From: an uncultured Bacilli bacterium
GTDB lineage: Bacteria > Bacillota_I > Bacilli_A > ML615J-28 > CAG-313
Length of the DNA stretch: 6,948 bases
NCBI GenBank assembly: GCA_904502205.1
Contig: CAJGDR010000052.1
Location: forward strand, 1 to 6,948
Direction of reading: 5' to 3'
The translations under genes were made by a program, and so were the position numbers. The stretch's first letter is position 1, and each line of letters opens with the position of its first letter. A model generated the notes under the pieces. It had not been told where the DNA came from and searched no databases. It saw nothing but the letters and a program-made list of their open reading frames with translations. Shown in pieces: positions 1-6,644 of the stretch.

Positions 1-728
1 CTATGTTCAAAACAAAGTAATGCGTTAGGGTTTAAGATTTTACTAGCATTTTCTAAAATCTCTTTGTAAAATTTCATCCCTTTATCTCCACCAAATAATG
101 CGATATTGGGTTCGTTATCTTTTACAAGTGGTTCTACATATTCATCATCTGGAATATACGGTGGGTTTGAAACTAAAATATCAAACTTCATACCTTTTTC
201 AATTAGCGGATCTAACATATTACCTTGTAAGAAAGTAACATTTGCATCGTTGTTTAATGCATTAGATTTTGCTGTTTCTAAAGCTTCATTTGAAATATCA
301 GTTGCTGTTAAAGTCATGTTAGCCTCTTCTTTAGCAAGTGCTATTGCAATATTACCAGAACCAGTTCCGACATCAACAACATCAACTTTTTTACCATCAA
401 ATAAATCATCATAATATGATAATACTAATCCTACTAATTCTTCTGTTTCAGGTCTTGGTATTAATACATTAGAATTAACAATCATTTTATAGCCATAAAA
501 ATAACTATAACCAATAATATGTTGAGCAGGAATACCGCTTAAATAATCTTCAATTGCTTTATTAATTTTAGCTTCTAATTCAATATCAATTTCACTATTT
601 AAATTCATAAAGAATTCAGCACCATCAAGACCAGATAGTTCTAACACTAATAATTTAATTGCTTCTTCTTCTAAGCCCTTTTGTCTTGCTAGTTTTTGTC
701 CATTTTTAATTAATTTTTGATATGTCAT
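1..728 (-). CDS. prmC: Peptide chain release factor N5-glutamine methyltransferase PrmC (3' end cut by window)
   Basis: This SAM-dependent methyltransferase methylates the glutamine of the GGQ motif of release factors RF1 and RF2 in the cytoplasm, which increases their termination activity. My translation from the ATG at 728 gives 242 residues that run off the left edge. The family is usually about 275-290 aa, so roughly the last 35-45 residues are missing. Visible marks are an N-terminal helical substrate-binding region, the PrmC signature IPRPETEELV at residues 90-99, the SAM-binding motif DVGTGSGNIAIAL at 119-131, and the catalytic NPPY at 188-191 that binds the substrate glutamine amide. 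The ATG has GGAGG five bases upstream. An in-frame ATG 12 bases earlier overlaps that GGAGG and has no Shine-Dalgarno of its own, so I rejected it. The gene lies just downstream of its substrate gene prfA, but a terminator and a separate promoter lie between them. Identification is firm. Confidence 0.96.
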   Translation of the reverse strand, partial: MTYQKLIKNGQKLARQKGLEEEAIKLLVLELSGLDGAEFFMNLNSEIDIELEAKINKAIEDYLSGIPAQHIIGYSYFYGYKMIVNSNVLIPRPETEELVGLVLSYYDDLFDGKKVDVVDVGTGSGNIAIALAKEEANMTLTATDISNEALETAKSNALNNDANVTFLQGNMLDPLIEKGMKFDILVSNPPYIPDDEYVEPLVKDNEPNIALFGGDKGMKFYKEILENASKILNPNALLCFEH

Positions 729-732
729 AATA

Positions 733-738
733 ACCTCC
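733..738 (-). promoter_or_regulatory. Shine-Dalgarno of prmC
   Basis: GGAGGT on the minus strand, with GGAGG five bases before the ATG at 728. It sets the start, because the alternative in-frame ATG at 740 overlaps it. Confidence 0.85.
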
Positions 739-755
739 ATAGAGTACTTTTATAT

Positions 756-784
756 ATTGTATCATAAATCTAAACTTTAATCAA
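756..784 (-). promoter_or_regulatory. Predicted sigma-A-type promoter for prmC
   Basis: On the minus strand, -35 TTGATT (784-779) is followed by a 17-bp spacer and -10 TACAAT (761-756). The bases TGA directly before the -10 give an extended -10. Transcription would begin near 748-750, leaving a leader of about 20 nt that carries the GGAGG. It lies downstream of the prfA terminator, so prmC appears to have its own transcript. This is read by eye from consensus and has not been tested. Confidence 0.7.
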
Positions 785-812
785 GTACATATTTAGTTTA
801 TTATATAAATAC

Positions 813-837
813 AAAAAGAGTCCAATAGGACTCTTTT
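813..837 (-). terminator. Rho-independent terminator after prfA
   Basis: A perfect 10-bp stem (814-823 paired with 828-837) encloses a 4-nt loop (824-827). On the minus strand it is followed by a short T tract that continues TTTTTGT. The last two bases of the prfA TAA stop form the base of the stem, so there is essentially no 3' untranslated spacer. It would end the gdpP-rplI / dnaB / prfA transcript. The run after the stem on the plus strand (TTTTAATTTT) could also act, but no plus-strand gene needs it. Confidence 0.85.
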
Positions 838-1903
838 AATTTTCTTCAACGCTTAATTGTTTCTTTTGATCTTCAGCAATTAAAGCATCAATTACAGGAT
901 CAATTCTACCTTCCATGATTCTATCTAATTGTTGGATAGTAAAACCAATTCTATGATCTGTTACACGGTTTTGTGGGTAGTTGTAAGTTCTGATTTTTTC
1001 ACTACGATCTCCACGACCAACTTTAGAAAGTCTTTCAGCACCTTCAGCTGCTTCTTTTTCTTGTAACATATGATCATAAAGTCTTGCTTGTAATACTTTT
1101 AAAGCACTAGCTTTGTTTTCATGTTGGCTTTTACCATCTTGACAAGATACAACAATTCCAGTTGGAATGTGTGTTACACGAATCGAAGATTTTGTTGTAT
1201 TTACACATTGTCCACCAGGACCTGATGCACAGAAAGTATCAATTCTAACATCATTCATATCTAGGTTTACTTCAATTTCATCTGCTTCTGGCATTACTAA
1301 AACTGTTGCAGTTGAAGTGTGAATTCTACCACTTGATTCTGTAGATGGAACTCTTTGTACACGGTGAGATCCAGATTCATATTTTAAGAATGAATAAACT
1401 GAATCACCATAAACCATGAAGCTAATTTGGCTAAATCCCCCAGCTTCACATTGAAGTGAATCAACAACTTCAATTTTCCAGCCCTTTGCTTCAGCATATT
1501 TTACATACATTCTGTATAAGTCACCAGCAAAGATATTACCTTCATCTCCACCTGCAGCTCCTCTAATTTCCATGATAACGTTCTTTTCGTCATTAGGATC
1601 TTTAGGAATTAGTAAGATTTTTAATTCTTGAGTAACTTCATCAAGTTTAGCTTTTGATTCTTCAAGTTCAAATTCAGCCATTTCTTTAATTTCAGGATCA
1701 CTATCATGTAATAGTTCTTTAGCTTCTACGATATTGTTTTCTAATGTTTGTAGTTCTTTATATTTAATAACAATTTTTTCTAATGATTTTTGTTCTTTAG
1801 AAAGAGCAGTTAATTTTTTAATATCACTAACAACATTAATATCTAAAAGCATTTCTGATATTTGGTTATAGCGTTCAGCAATAACTTCTAAACGATCTTT
1901 CAT
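836..1903 (-). CDS. prfA: Peptide chain release factor 1 (RF1)
   Basis: RF1 reads UAA and UAG in the ribosomal A site and triggers peptidyl-tRNA hydrolysis in the peptidyl-transferase centre. The 355-aa product has the normal RF1 length (about 355-360). The N-terminal 1-100 region is charged and helical. The conserved block around GGDEGNIFAGDLYRMY lies at about 118-133. The codon-recognition tripeptide of the RF1-type PxT form is PST at 186-188, within RVQRVPSTES. The catalytic GGQ is at 230-232, within ASGPGGQCVNTT; Q232 is the residue PrmC would methylate. The C-terminal block RTYNYPQNRVTDHRIG is at 305-320. The PxT tripeptide separates it from RF2, which carries SPF. AGGAGG lies 6 nt before the ATG. 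It starts 25 nt after dnaB with no terminator between them, so it is probably the last gene of that operon. Confidence 0.98.
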   Translation of the reverse strand: MKDRLEVIAERYNQISEMLLDINVVSDIKKLTALSKEQKSLEKIVIKYKELQTLENNIVEAKELLHDSDPEIKEMAEFELEESKAKLDEVTQELKILLIPKDPNDEKNVIMEIRGAAGGDEGNIFAGDLYRMYVKYAEAKGWKIEVVDSLQCEAGGFSQISFMVYGDSVYSFLKYESGSHRVQRVPSTESSGRIHTSTATVLVMPEADEIEVNLDMNDVRIDTFCASGPGGQCVNTTKSSIRVTHIPTGIVVSCQDGKSQHENKASALKVLQARLYDHMLQEKEAAEGAERLSKVGRGDRSEKIRTYNYPQNRVTDHRIGFTIQQLDRIMEGRIDPVIDALIAEDQKKQLSVEEN

Positions 1904-1928
1904 AAGTTTCCTCCTATTCTTTTATAGG

Positions 1929-3308
1929 TTAATTTGATTCTTTCTTTCTAGTGATGTGTTTTACTTCTCTAAAACGACATTCAGCAGGGAAGAAATTATA
2001 ACGAATATCATTTAGCGAACCTTGACGGTTTTTCGCAATAATTAATTCGATTTGTTTTTCAGCTGTATCAGGACCAAGTGATGAAGCTTCAACAACTTCT
2101 TCATCTCCACCTTCAGCTTTCTTTTCTTCATGACGATATAAGAACATTACGATATCGGCATCTTGTTCGATACTTCCAGATTCTCTTAAGTCAGATAATA
2201 CTGGTCGTTTATCTTCACGTGTTTCAACACTACGTGATAACTGTGATAAAGCAATTACAGGAACTTCAAGTTCTTTTGCTAGAATTTTTAATGCACGTGA
2301 AATTGCTGCAACTTCTTCTTGACGTGATCCTTTTCCATCACCTGTAATTAATTGTAAGTAGTCAATAATAACTAAATCTAAATGTCCTGATTGTTTTAAT
2401 TGACGACATTTTGAACGAATATCATATATATTTGAAGAGTTAGATTCATCAAAATATAAATTATAACTAGAAAGTTTTTGTCTTGCACGACCTAAGATAA
2501 TCATATCTTGATCACTTAATTCACCTTTTTGAATCTTTGACATTGGAATAGCACCTTCATATGAGAAAAGACGCATCATCAATTGTTCAATACTCATTTC
2601 CAGTGAAAAGAATGCTGCAGAAATATTACTAGCACGGCAAGCATTAATTGCAAGATTTAAAGCAAAAGCAGATTTACCAACAGAAGGACGAGCAGCTAAA
2701 ATGATTAAGTCTCCTCTTTGAAGTCCTAGAGTTGCTCTATCAAGTGCTGGATATCCAGTTGGAATACCTTTTACTTCACCATATTCATTGTTATATTTTT
2801 CAATAGTTTCATAAACACGGGCAGCGGCTTTTTCAATAGTTAAAAGTTCACTTGTTCTTCTTTTCTTAATTAAGTCAAGTACAACATCTTCTGTTTTATC
2901 AAGTAGATCATTAAATTCTAATTTATTAGATAAGATATCACTATTTAATTCATTGAATACTCGATGTAATTCTCTTTCGATAGCTTTATCTTTTACTAAA
3001 TTAACATAAAGATCTGTTGATGCAGTTGTTGGAACTTCATCAGCTAAACCTAATAAGAATTCTTTAGAATCAATTGTTAAAGTTAAATTTAGTCTTTTTA
3101 ATTCATCAACAACAAGTAATAATTCAACGCTTGATTCTCTTTTAAAAAGATTAAGCATTGCTTCATAAACTTTTCTATTGTCTTCGTTATAGAAATCACG
3201 AATATCAAGTTTTCCACTTACACCATTTAAAACGTTATTGTCAATTAGGATACTTCCTAAAACATATCGTTCTGCCGAATTGTTGTATAAGTTTTCATAA
3301 CTTGGCAT
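1929..3308 (-). CDS. dnaB: Replicative DNA helicase DnaB
   Basis: This is the hexameric 5'-3' replicative helicase that unwinds DNA at the fork and interacts with primase through its N-terminal domain. At 459 aa it is close to the Bacillus (454) and E. coli (471) proteins. The N-terminal domain (about 1-145) includes SAERYVLGSIL near the start. A linker leads to the RecA-like C-terminal domain (about 180-455). Walker A is ARPSVGKS at 206-213, the probable catalytic Glu is in FFSLEM (E237), Walker B is LVIIDYLQLI at 312-321, and the sensor-like block SQLSRSVETR is at 355-364. The probable arginine finger is in KNRQG (R428). No intein interrupts it. AAGGAG lies 6 nt before the ATG and sits inside the last codons of the upstream L9 region. 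The genes are 3 nt apart, which suggests translational coupling. Confidence 0.98.
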   Translation of the reverse strand: MPSYENLYNNSAERYVLGSILIDNNVLNGVSGKLDIRDFYNEDNRKVYEAMLNLFKRESSVELLLVVDELKRLNLTLTIDSKEFLLGLADEVPTTASTDLYVNLVKDKAIERELHRVFNELNSDILSNKLEFNDLLDKTEDVVLDLIKKRRTSELLTIEKAAARVYETIEKYNNEYGEVKGIPTGYPALDRATLGLQRGDLIILAARPSVGKSAFALNLAINACRASNISAAFFSLEMSIEQLMMRLFSYEGAIPMSKIQKGELSDQDMIILGRARQKLSSYNLYFDESNSSNIYDIRSKCRQLKQSGHLDLVIIDYLQLITGDGKGSRQEEVAAISRALKILAKELEVPVIALSQLSRSVETREDKRPVLSDLRESGSIEQDADIVMFLYRHEEKKAEGGDEEVVEASSLGPDTAEKQIELIIAKNRQGSLNDIRYNFFPAECRFREVKHITRKKESN

Positions 3309-3311
3309 ATA

Positions 3312-3758
3312 TTACTCCTTTTCAACAACGTATAATTTAATTTTTGCAGTTACTTGTTTGTGTAATTCAATTGGAATATCATATGTTCCTAAAGCATTAA
3401 TAGTACCTTTAAATTTGATATTCTTTTTGTCAAGTTGAATTCCAGTATCTTTTAAGAAAGTATCAACAACTTGTTTAATACTAACTGTACCGAACATTTT
3501 ACCTTCAACACCAGTTTTAACTTGAATTTTGATTGGTGTATTTTCGATTGTTACTCTTAATTCTTTCATTTCTTGCAAGTGTTTTTCTTCTGCAAGTTGT
3601 TCTTGTTTCTTTTGTTCATCTAAACGTTTTAAGTTTTCAGTAGTAGCAAGAATGGCTTGATCTGTTCTCATTAAGTGGTTTGCGAAACCTTGGTTACAGT
3701 CAATAATTTCACCAGCTTTACCATGTCCTTTAACGTCTTTCTTTAATATTACTTTCAC
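3312..3758 (-). CDS. rplI: Probable internally initiated free ribosomal protein L9
   Basis: L9 binds 23S rRNA at the base of the L1 stalk and affects frame maintenance. Inside the fusion gene, codon 674 is GTG (3758-3756), which is exactly where free L9 begins (fMet-KVILKKDVKG). AAAGGTGA (3770-3763) precedes it with a 4-nt spacer. Initiation there would give a 148-aa protein, against 149 aa in Bacillus-type L9. It shares frame and stop with the fusion. The N-terminal rRNA-binding domain (1 to about 50), a charged helical linker (RLDEQKKQEQLAEEKHLQEM) and the C-terminal domain (about 75-148, with EGKMFGTVS) are all complete. The site is seen directly; use of the start is inferred from its match to the main start. 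Confidence 0.6.
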   Translation of the reverse strand: MKVILKKDVKGHGKAGEIIDCNQGFANHLMRTDQAILATTENLKRLDEQKKQEQLAEEKHLQEMKELRVTIENTPIKIQVKTGVEGKMFGTVSIKQVVDTFLKDTGIQLDKKNIKFKGTINALGTYDIPIELHKQVTAKIKLYVVEKE

Positions 3759-5777
3759 GTTTTCACCTTTCTCGATTAAATCATCAATAAAATTAATTAA
3801 TTTTTCATATACTTCATCAATGTCATCAGTTCTAACTTGAGCAGCAGCATTATTGAAGTGTCCACCACCACCCATTTTTTCCATTAAAAGTTGAACATTG
3901 ATTGTTCCTAAACTTCTAGCACTAATACCTACAACATGGTTTGCAATTTTACCAATTGTAATACCTACGTCTAAGTCCTTAACAGAAATGATTTCATCAC
4001 TAATTTTTGCAAGTTCAGGTCGATCAAAGATTTTGTCTATCGCCCCAACTGCAATACCAACTTTTGGACTTTTCTCAGGATATAATTTAATATTATCAAT
4101 CAATTCATGTCTAGTTGTTTTTTCAGTTAATTCTTCTTTTAAGTATTTTTTAACACCAGTCATATCTGCACCATGTTTTGCAAGAATTGACGCAACTCTA
4201 AATGTTTTTTCAGTACAACGATATATAAAGTTATTTGTGTCAACGATAATACCTAATAATAACCAAGTGGCTTCTAATTTATCAAAGATGATTTCTTCTT
4301 CTAAGAATTCATAAAGTTCAACAATTAACTCAACACTAGATGAAGCAGCTGTTGATGATAAATAAAAGTCTACTTTTTCAATCGCATTGTCACCACGACG
4401 ATGGTGGTCAACAACACCAACTTTTGAAGCTTTTCTTACAAGTTTTGGTTCAACAAGTAATGCTTCACTTTGACAGTCAACAACCATTAATAATGTTTCT
4501 TCTGTCATTCTAGCAAGTGCCATTGATGGAGATATAATAACATTTTTTAAACCAATATGTTCTTTATCAATGACTTCTAAAATTCTTTGTACAGTTGGGT
4601 CAATACTTGATTCATCAATAATGATATACGCTTCTTTTCCTAAAGCTTTAGCCATTCGATAAATTGCAAGTGTCGCACCAAAAGCATCAGCATCGGCAGT
4701 TTTGTGTCCGATTGTCATTACACAATTTGATGTTTTAATAAGTGATTGTAATTCTTCACTTTTCATACGCATTGTAACTTTAGTTTCAGATTGAGCTGTG
4801 TCAGTTTTCGCACCAAAGAACAATACTTTTTGATCAATTTTAACACTGGCTTGGTCACCACCACGATTCATGGCAAATTCAAGTTGTTCTTTCGCCGCAT
4901 TAGATAATTCATCAATATTTTCATCAAGACAGGCGATACCAATACTTAAACTCATTTTGTATGGTTTACCTTGTACAAGTGATTTAATAGTATCTAAAAT
5001 TGAAAAGTTATCATCCATCATTTGTTGTAATTGACTCTTATCCATAATGATTAAGTAACTATTATCACTATAGGCACGTACATAAGCATTAAAATGTTCA
5101 GACCATTTAGCAATCTGAGTTACGATATGCCACATGAATTCTGCTCTTTCTTGTACGTCAAAGTCTGATAAAATATTTTCTAAGTTATCAACGTTGATAT
5201 ATCCAAGTGCTGTCATTCTTCGATCATATAATGTTTTAACATTAACAATATCTGTTACATCTGTTAAATAAATTGTACGGTGAGTAGTTTCGTATTTAGC
5301 ACTAAATTTCTTGCCGTAAATTTCTACTTGGAATCTTTCATTACCAGCTTTTACATTTTCATAAATATCTGGGCTAATATTTTGAATTTTAATATCTTTT
5401 AAATCACTTGAGAAAATGTCTTTTGCATAAGTATTAGACCAATAGATTTCATTACTTTCAGATAAAATAATGATTCCAATTGGTAAACCATTGAAAGCAT
5501 GTTCCCCAGCTTTTTTAACACGATAGCTAATTGTATTCCATTCACCTAATCTTGTTTCTAAGAATTTACCTCTTTTGATATGTTTATTAAGTCGATACTT
5601 ACTTAGTAATTCAGATAAAGTAACAATTAATAAGATTAATGTACCATACATAAAATATGGATATACAACATTACCCTTAATTTCAAATTTAATTACGTAA
5701 AGATAATACGTACCAAATCCAAAAACGACAGTTAAAATTGTTAAGAAAATTGATAATATGTTATTTATTTTTTTCAT
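3312..5777 (-). CDS. gdpP-rplI: Fusion: GdpP-type c-di-AMP phosphodiesterase + ribosomal protein L9
   Basis: This single open frame of 821 aa joins two normally separate proteins. Residues 1-673 are GdpP (YybT): two membrane helices (about 4-30 and 38-58), a PAS-like region (about 80-175), a degenerate GGDEF domain (about 180-315, with GGDQ at 306-309), a DHH domain (GHKTADADAFG with H358, D362 and D364; D434; DHH at 457-459; D513) and DHHA1 (GGGGH at 636-640). All expected metal-site residues are present, so c-di-AMP hydrolysis at the inner membrane face is likely. Residues 674-821 are a complete L9 with KVILKKDVKGHGKAGEI at its N-terminus, a long helical linker and a C-terminal domain. An ATG 18 bases upstream (5795) would add six residues, but the AAAGGTGA Shine-Dalgarno lies inside those codons, so I use 5777. 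gdpP, rplI and dnaB are adjacent genes in Bacillus. A family of putative signalling protein/L9 fusions exists in databases, as I recall. Domain calls are firm; the in vivo product form is inference. Confidence 0.95.
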   Translation of the reverse strand: MKKINNILSIFLTILTVVFGFGTYYLYVIKFEIKGNVVYPYFMYGTLILLIVTLSELLSKYRLNKHIKRGKFLETRLGEWNTISYRVKKAGEHAFNGLPIGIIILSESNEIYWSNTYAKDIFSSDLKDIKIQNISPDIYENVKAGNERFQVEIYGKKFSAKYETTHRTIYLTDVTDIVNVKTLYDRRMTALGYINVDNLENILSDFDVQERAEFMWHIVTQIAKWSEHFNAYVRAYSDNSYLIIMDKSQLQQMMDDNFSILDTIKSLVQGKPYKMSLSIGIACLDENIDELSNAAKEQLEFAMNRGGDQASVKIDQKVLFFGAKTDTAQSETKVTMRMKSEELQSLIKTSNCVMTIGHKTADADAFGATLAIYRMAKALGKEAYIIIDESSIDPTVQRILEVIDKEHIGLKNVIISPSMALARMTEETLLMVVDCQSEALLVEPKLVRKASKVGVVDHHRRGDNAIEKVDFYLSSTAASSSVELIVELYEFLEEEIIFDKLEATWLLLGIIVDTNNFIYRCTEKTFRVASILAKHGADMTGVKKYLKEELTEKTTRHELIDNIKLYPEKSPKVGIAVGAIDKIFDRPELAKISDEIISVKDLDVGITIGKIANHVVGISARSLGTINVQLLMEKMGGGGHFNNAAAQVRTDDIDEVYEKLINFIDDLIEKGENVKVILKKDVKGHGKAGEIIDCNQGFANHLMRTDQAILATTENLKRLDEQKKQEQLAEEKHLQEMKELRVTIENTPIKIQVKTGVEGKMFGTVSIKQVVDTFLKDTGIQLDKKNIKFKGTINALGTYDIPIELHKQVTAKIKLYVVEKE
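3315..3320 (-). promoter_or_regulatory. Shine-Dalgarno of dnaB inside the end of the L9 coding region
   Basis: AAGGAG on the minus strand, 6 nt before the dnaB ATG at 3308. It is formed by the last Lys and Glu codons of the fusion gene, so ribosomes finishing L9 pass directly over it. This suggests coupled translation. Confidence 0.75.
3763..3770 (-). promoter_or_regulatory. Internal Shine-Dalgarno for free L9
   Basis: AAAGGTGA on the minus strand, 4 nt before the in-frame GTG at 3758 at the L9 N-terminus. The 12 bases ahead of this GTG (AAAGGTGAAAAC) differ at one position from the 12 ahead of the main ATG at 5777 (AAAGGTGATAAC). Confidence 0.65.
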
Positions 5778-5781
5778 GTTA

Positions 5782-5789
5782 TCACCTTT
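5782..5789 (-). promoter_or_regulatory. Shine-Dalgarno of the gdpP-rplI fusion (decides the start)
   Basis: AAAGGTGA followed by TAAC and the ATG at 5777; the GGTGAT core matches the anti-Shine-Dalgarno well. The earlier in-frame ATG at 5795 has only AT-rich sequence upstream, so 5777 is the better start. Confidence 0.8.
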
Positions 5790-5836
5790 TTTCATTGTTT
5801 ATATTATGTTGGCATACTAGGCCATATTACTCTCTT

Positions 5837-5865
5837 ATTCTATCACATTTTAATTTTTTTATAAA
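5837..5865 (-). promoter_or_regulatory. Predicted promoter of the gdpP-rplI / dnaB / prfA operon
   Basis: On the minus strand, -35 TTTATA (5865-5860) is followed by a 17-bp spacer and -10 TAGAAT (5842-5837). TGA directly before the -10 gives an extended -10, as in the prmC promoter. Transcription would start near 5829, about 50 nt before the ATG. The -35 is weak (four of six consensus bases) and the region is very AT-rich, so other positions are possible. Confidence 0.5.
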
Positions 5866-5895
5866 GTAATATGATAGTTACATTTAATTATAAGC

Positions 5896-5951
5896 AAAAA
5901 AAGACCTTTTTATGAAGTGAACTAAACAAAATTCACATCATATAAGGTCTT
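5896..5951 (-). terminator. Rho-independent terminator after the methyltransferase gene
   Basis: This is a long imperfect hairpin. AAGACCTT (5901-5908) pairs with 5944-5951, then comes a small internal loop, then ATGA, one mismatch, and GTGAA (5917-5921) pairing with TTCAC (5932-5936) around a 10-nt loop. On the minus strand the stem runs into seven T residues (5902-5896). It lies 7 nt after the stop at 5959 and separates this unit from the gdpP operon. No T run follows on the plus-strand side, so it looks one-directional. Confidence 0.8.
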
Positions 5952-5958
5952 ATAAAAC

Positions 5959-6630
5959 TTACCAAATAAATGGTATAATACGATATTTTACTTTCTTTTT
6001 GTATTCAGAATAACCCTGTAATTCTTTTTCTAAGAACTTCTCTTCGTTTATAATTCTAATAACAATTAAAACTGGATAAAATAAAAATACAAAAAATGAT
6101 ATAAGTGATCCTAAAACTAAAGGCATTGATAAAAATAAAATGATTGTTGCAGCATACATCGGATGTCTTATAATACTATATAATCCTTTATCAATTACAA
6201 GTTGTCCTTCATCAACTTTAATGGTTCTTGAAAGATATGTATTTTCTCTAAGTACTTCTGCCCACATAAAATATGCTAACAAAAATACAACTGAAAATAT
6301 ATATATAACATTTGTAGGTAATTGATACCACTTAAATCTAAAATCAAGTCCTGCTAATACAAAACCTAGAATAAACATTAACCCACTTAGTTTAATAACA
6401 ATACTTTGTTTGTTTTGTTTTTCTTTTGCTTCTAAACGAGATTTTAACAAATGAGGATTTTTTGTCATCATTATAATACCAACAATAAACATTGGAATAA
6501 AAAGCAAGCTCATAAATATCCAACCATTAAGATATTTAATAGTTCCCGCTGGTAAAAATATTAATAAACCGACAAGTACAACACCTAATGTAAATTTACA
6601 AACAGCTTCTACAAAAAGTTTTTTTGTCAT
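5959..6630 (-). CDS. Integral membrane methyltransferase, isoprenylcysteine carboxyl methyltransferase (ICMT)-like
   Basis: This 223-aa protein has five or six predicted membrane helices (about 8-28, 36-55, 77-96, 108-125 and a long hydrophobic stretch at 160-194). The C-terminal half carries the SAM-binding signature of the ICMT/phospholipid methyltransferase superfamily: ENTYLSRT at 129-136, IRHPMY at 154-159, a Glu pair at 196-197, then a Y-x-x-Y segment (207-210) and KYRIIP (215-220). Bacterial members are often annotated as isoprenylcysteine or phospholipid methyltransferases, but their substrates are mostly unknown and bacteria lack the eukaryotic prenyl-protein pathway. I therefore do not assign a substrate. 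Length and motifs indicate an intact protein. A modest GAGG lies 7 nt before the ATG. The gene starts 14 nt after the HEPN gene, so the two are probably co-transcribed, and a terminator follows. Confidence 0.85.
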   Translation of the reverse strand: MTKKLFVEAVCKFTLGVVLVGLLIFLPAGTIKYLNGWIFMSLLFIPMFIVGIIMMTKNPHLLKSRLEAKEKQNKQSIVIKLSGLMFILGFVLAGLDFRFKWYQLPTNVIYIFSVVFLLAYFMWAEVLRENTYLSRTIKVDEGQLVIDKGLYSIIRHPMYAATIILFLSMPLVLGSLISFFVFLFYPVLIVIRIINEEKFLEKELQGYSEYKKKVKYRIIPFIW

Positions 6631-6644
6631 AATTATGCCTCAAA

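Noticed and set aside
106..414. Plus-strand open frame of 102 codons
   Set aside because: It lies antisense to prmC, whose frame carries IPRPETEELV, DVGTGSGN and NPPY motifs; the plus-strand product is Ser/Phe-rich with no recognisable domain.
186..1903. UGA read as Trp (Mycoplasma-type code)
   Set aside because: All genes are intact under the standard code, conserved Trp residues are TGG, and no in-frame TGA interrupts them; presence of prfA does not discriminate.
836..1903. PST instead of the PAT tripeptide of E. coli RF1 as a changed stop-codon specificity
   Set aside because: RF1 proteins carry PxT with a variable middle residue, so PST is within the normal range.
2078..2347. Plus-strand open frames inside dnaB (also 3158-3340)
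   Set aside because: They are antisense shadows of dnaB; their Leu/His-rich composition mirrors the coding frame and shows no domain.
3755..3775. Programmed ribosomal frameshift at the gdpP-L9 junction
   Set aside because: No canonical slippery heptamer (X XXY YYZ) or obvious downstream pseudoknot; the simple in-frame fusion with an internal start explains the region.
3898..4314. Plus-strand open frame of 138 codons
   Set aside because: It is antisense to the DHH/DHHA1 region of the fusion gene, which is strongly conserved; no credible product.
5796..5836. Possible riboswitch or L9 autoregulatory leader hairpin (TGGC/GCCA, 7-nt loop) in the gdpP operon leader
   Set aside because: The stem is only 4 bp and the leader is about 50 nt, too short for a known c-di-AMP riboswitch; no conserved element seen.
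6140..6325. Plus-strand open frame of 61 codons
   Set aside because: It is antisense to the membrane methyltransferase gene and has no supporting signal.
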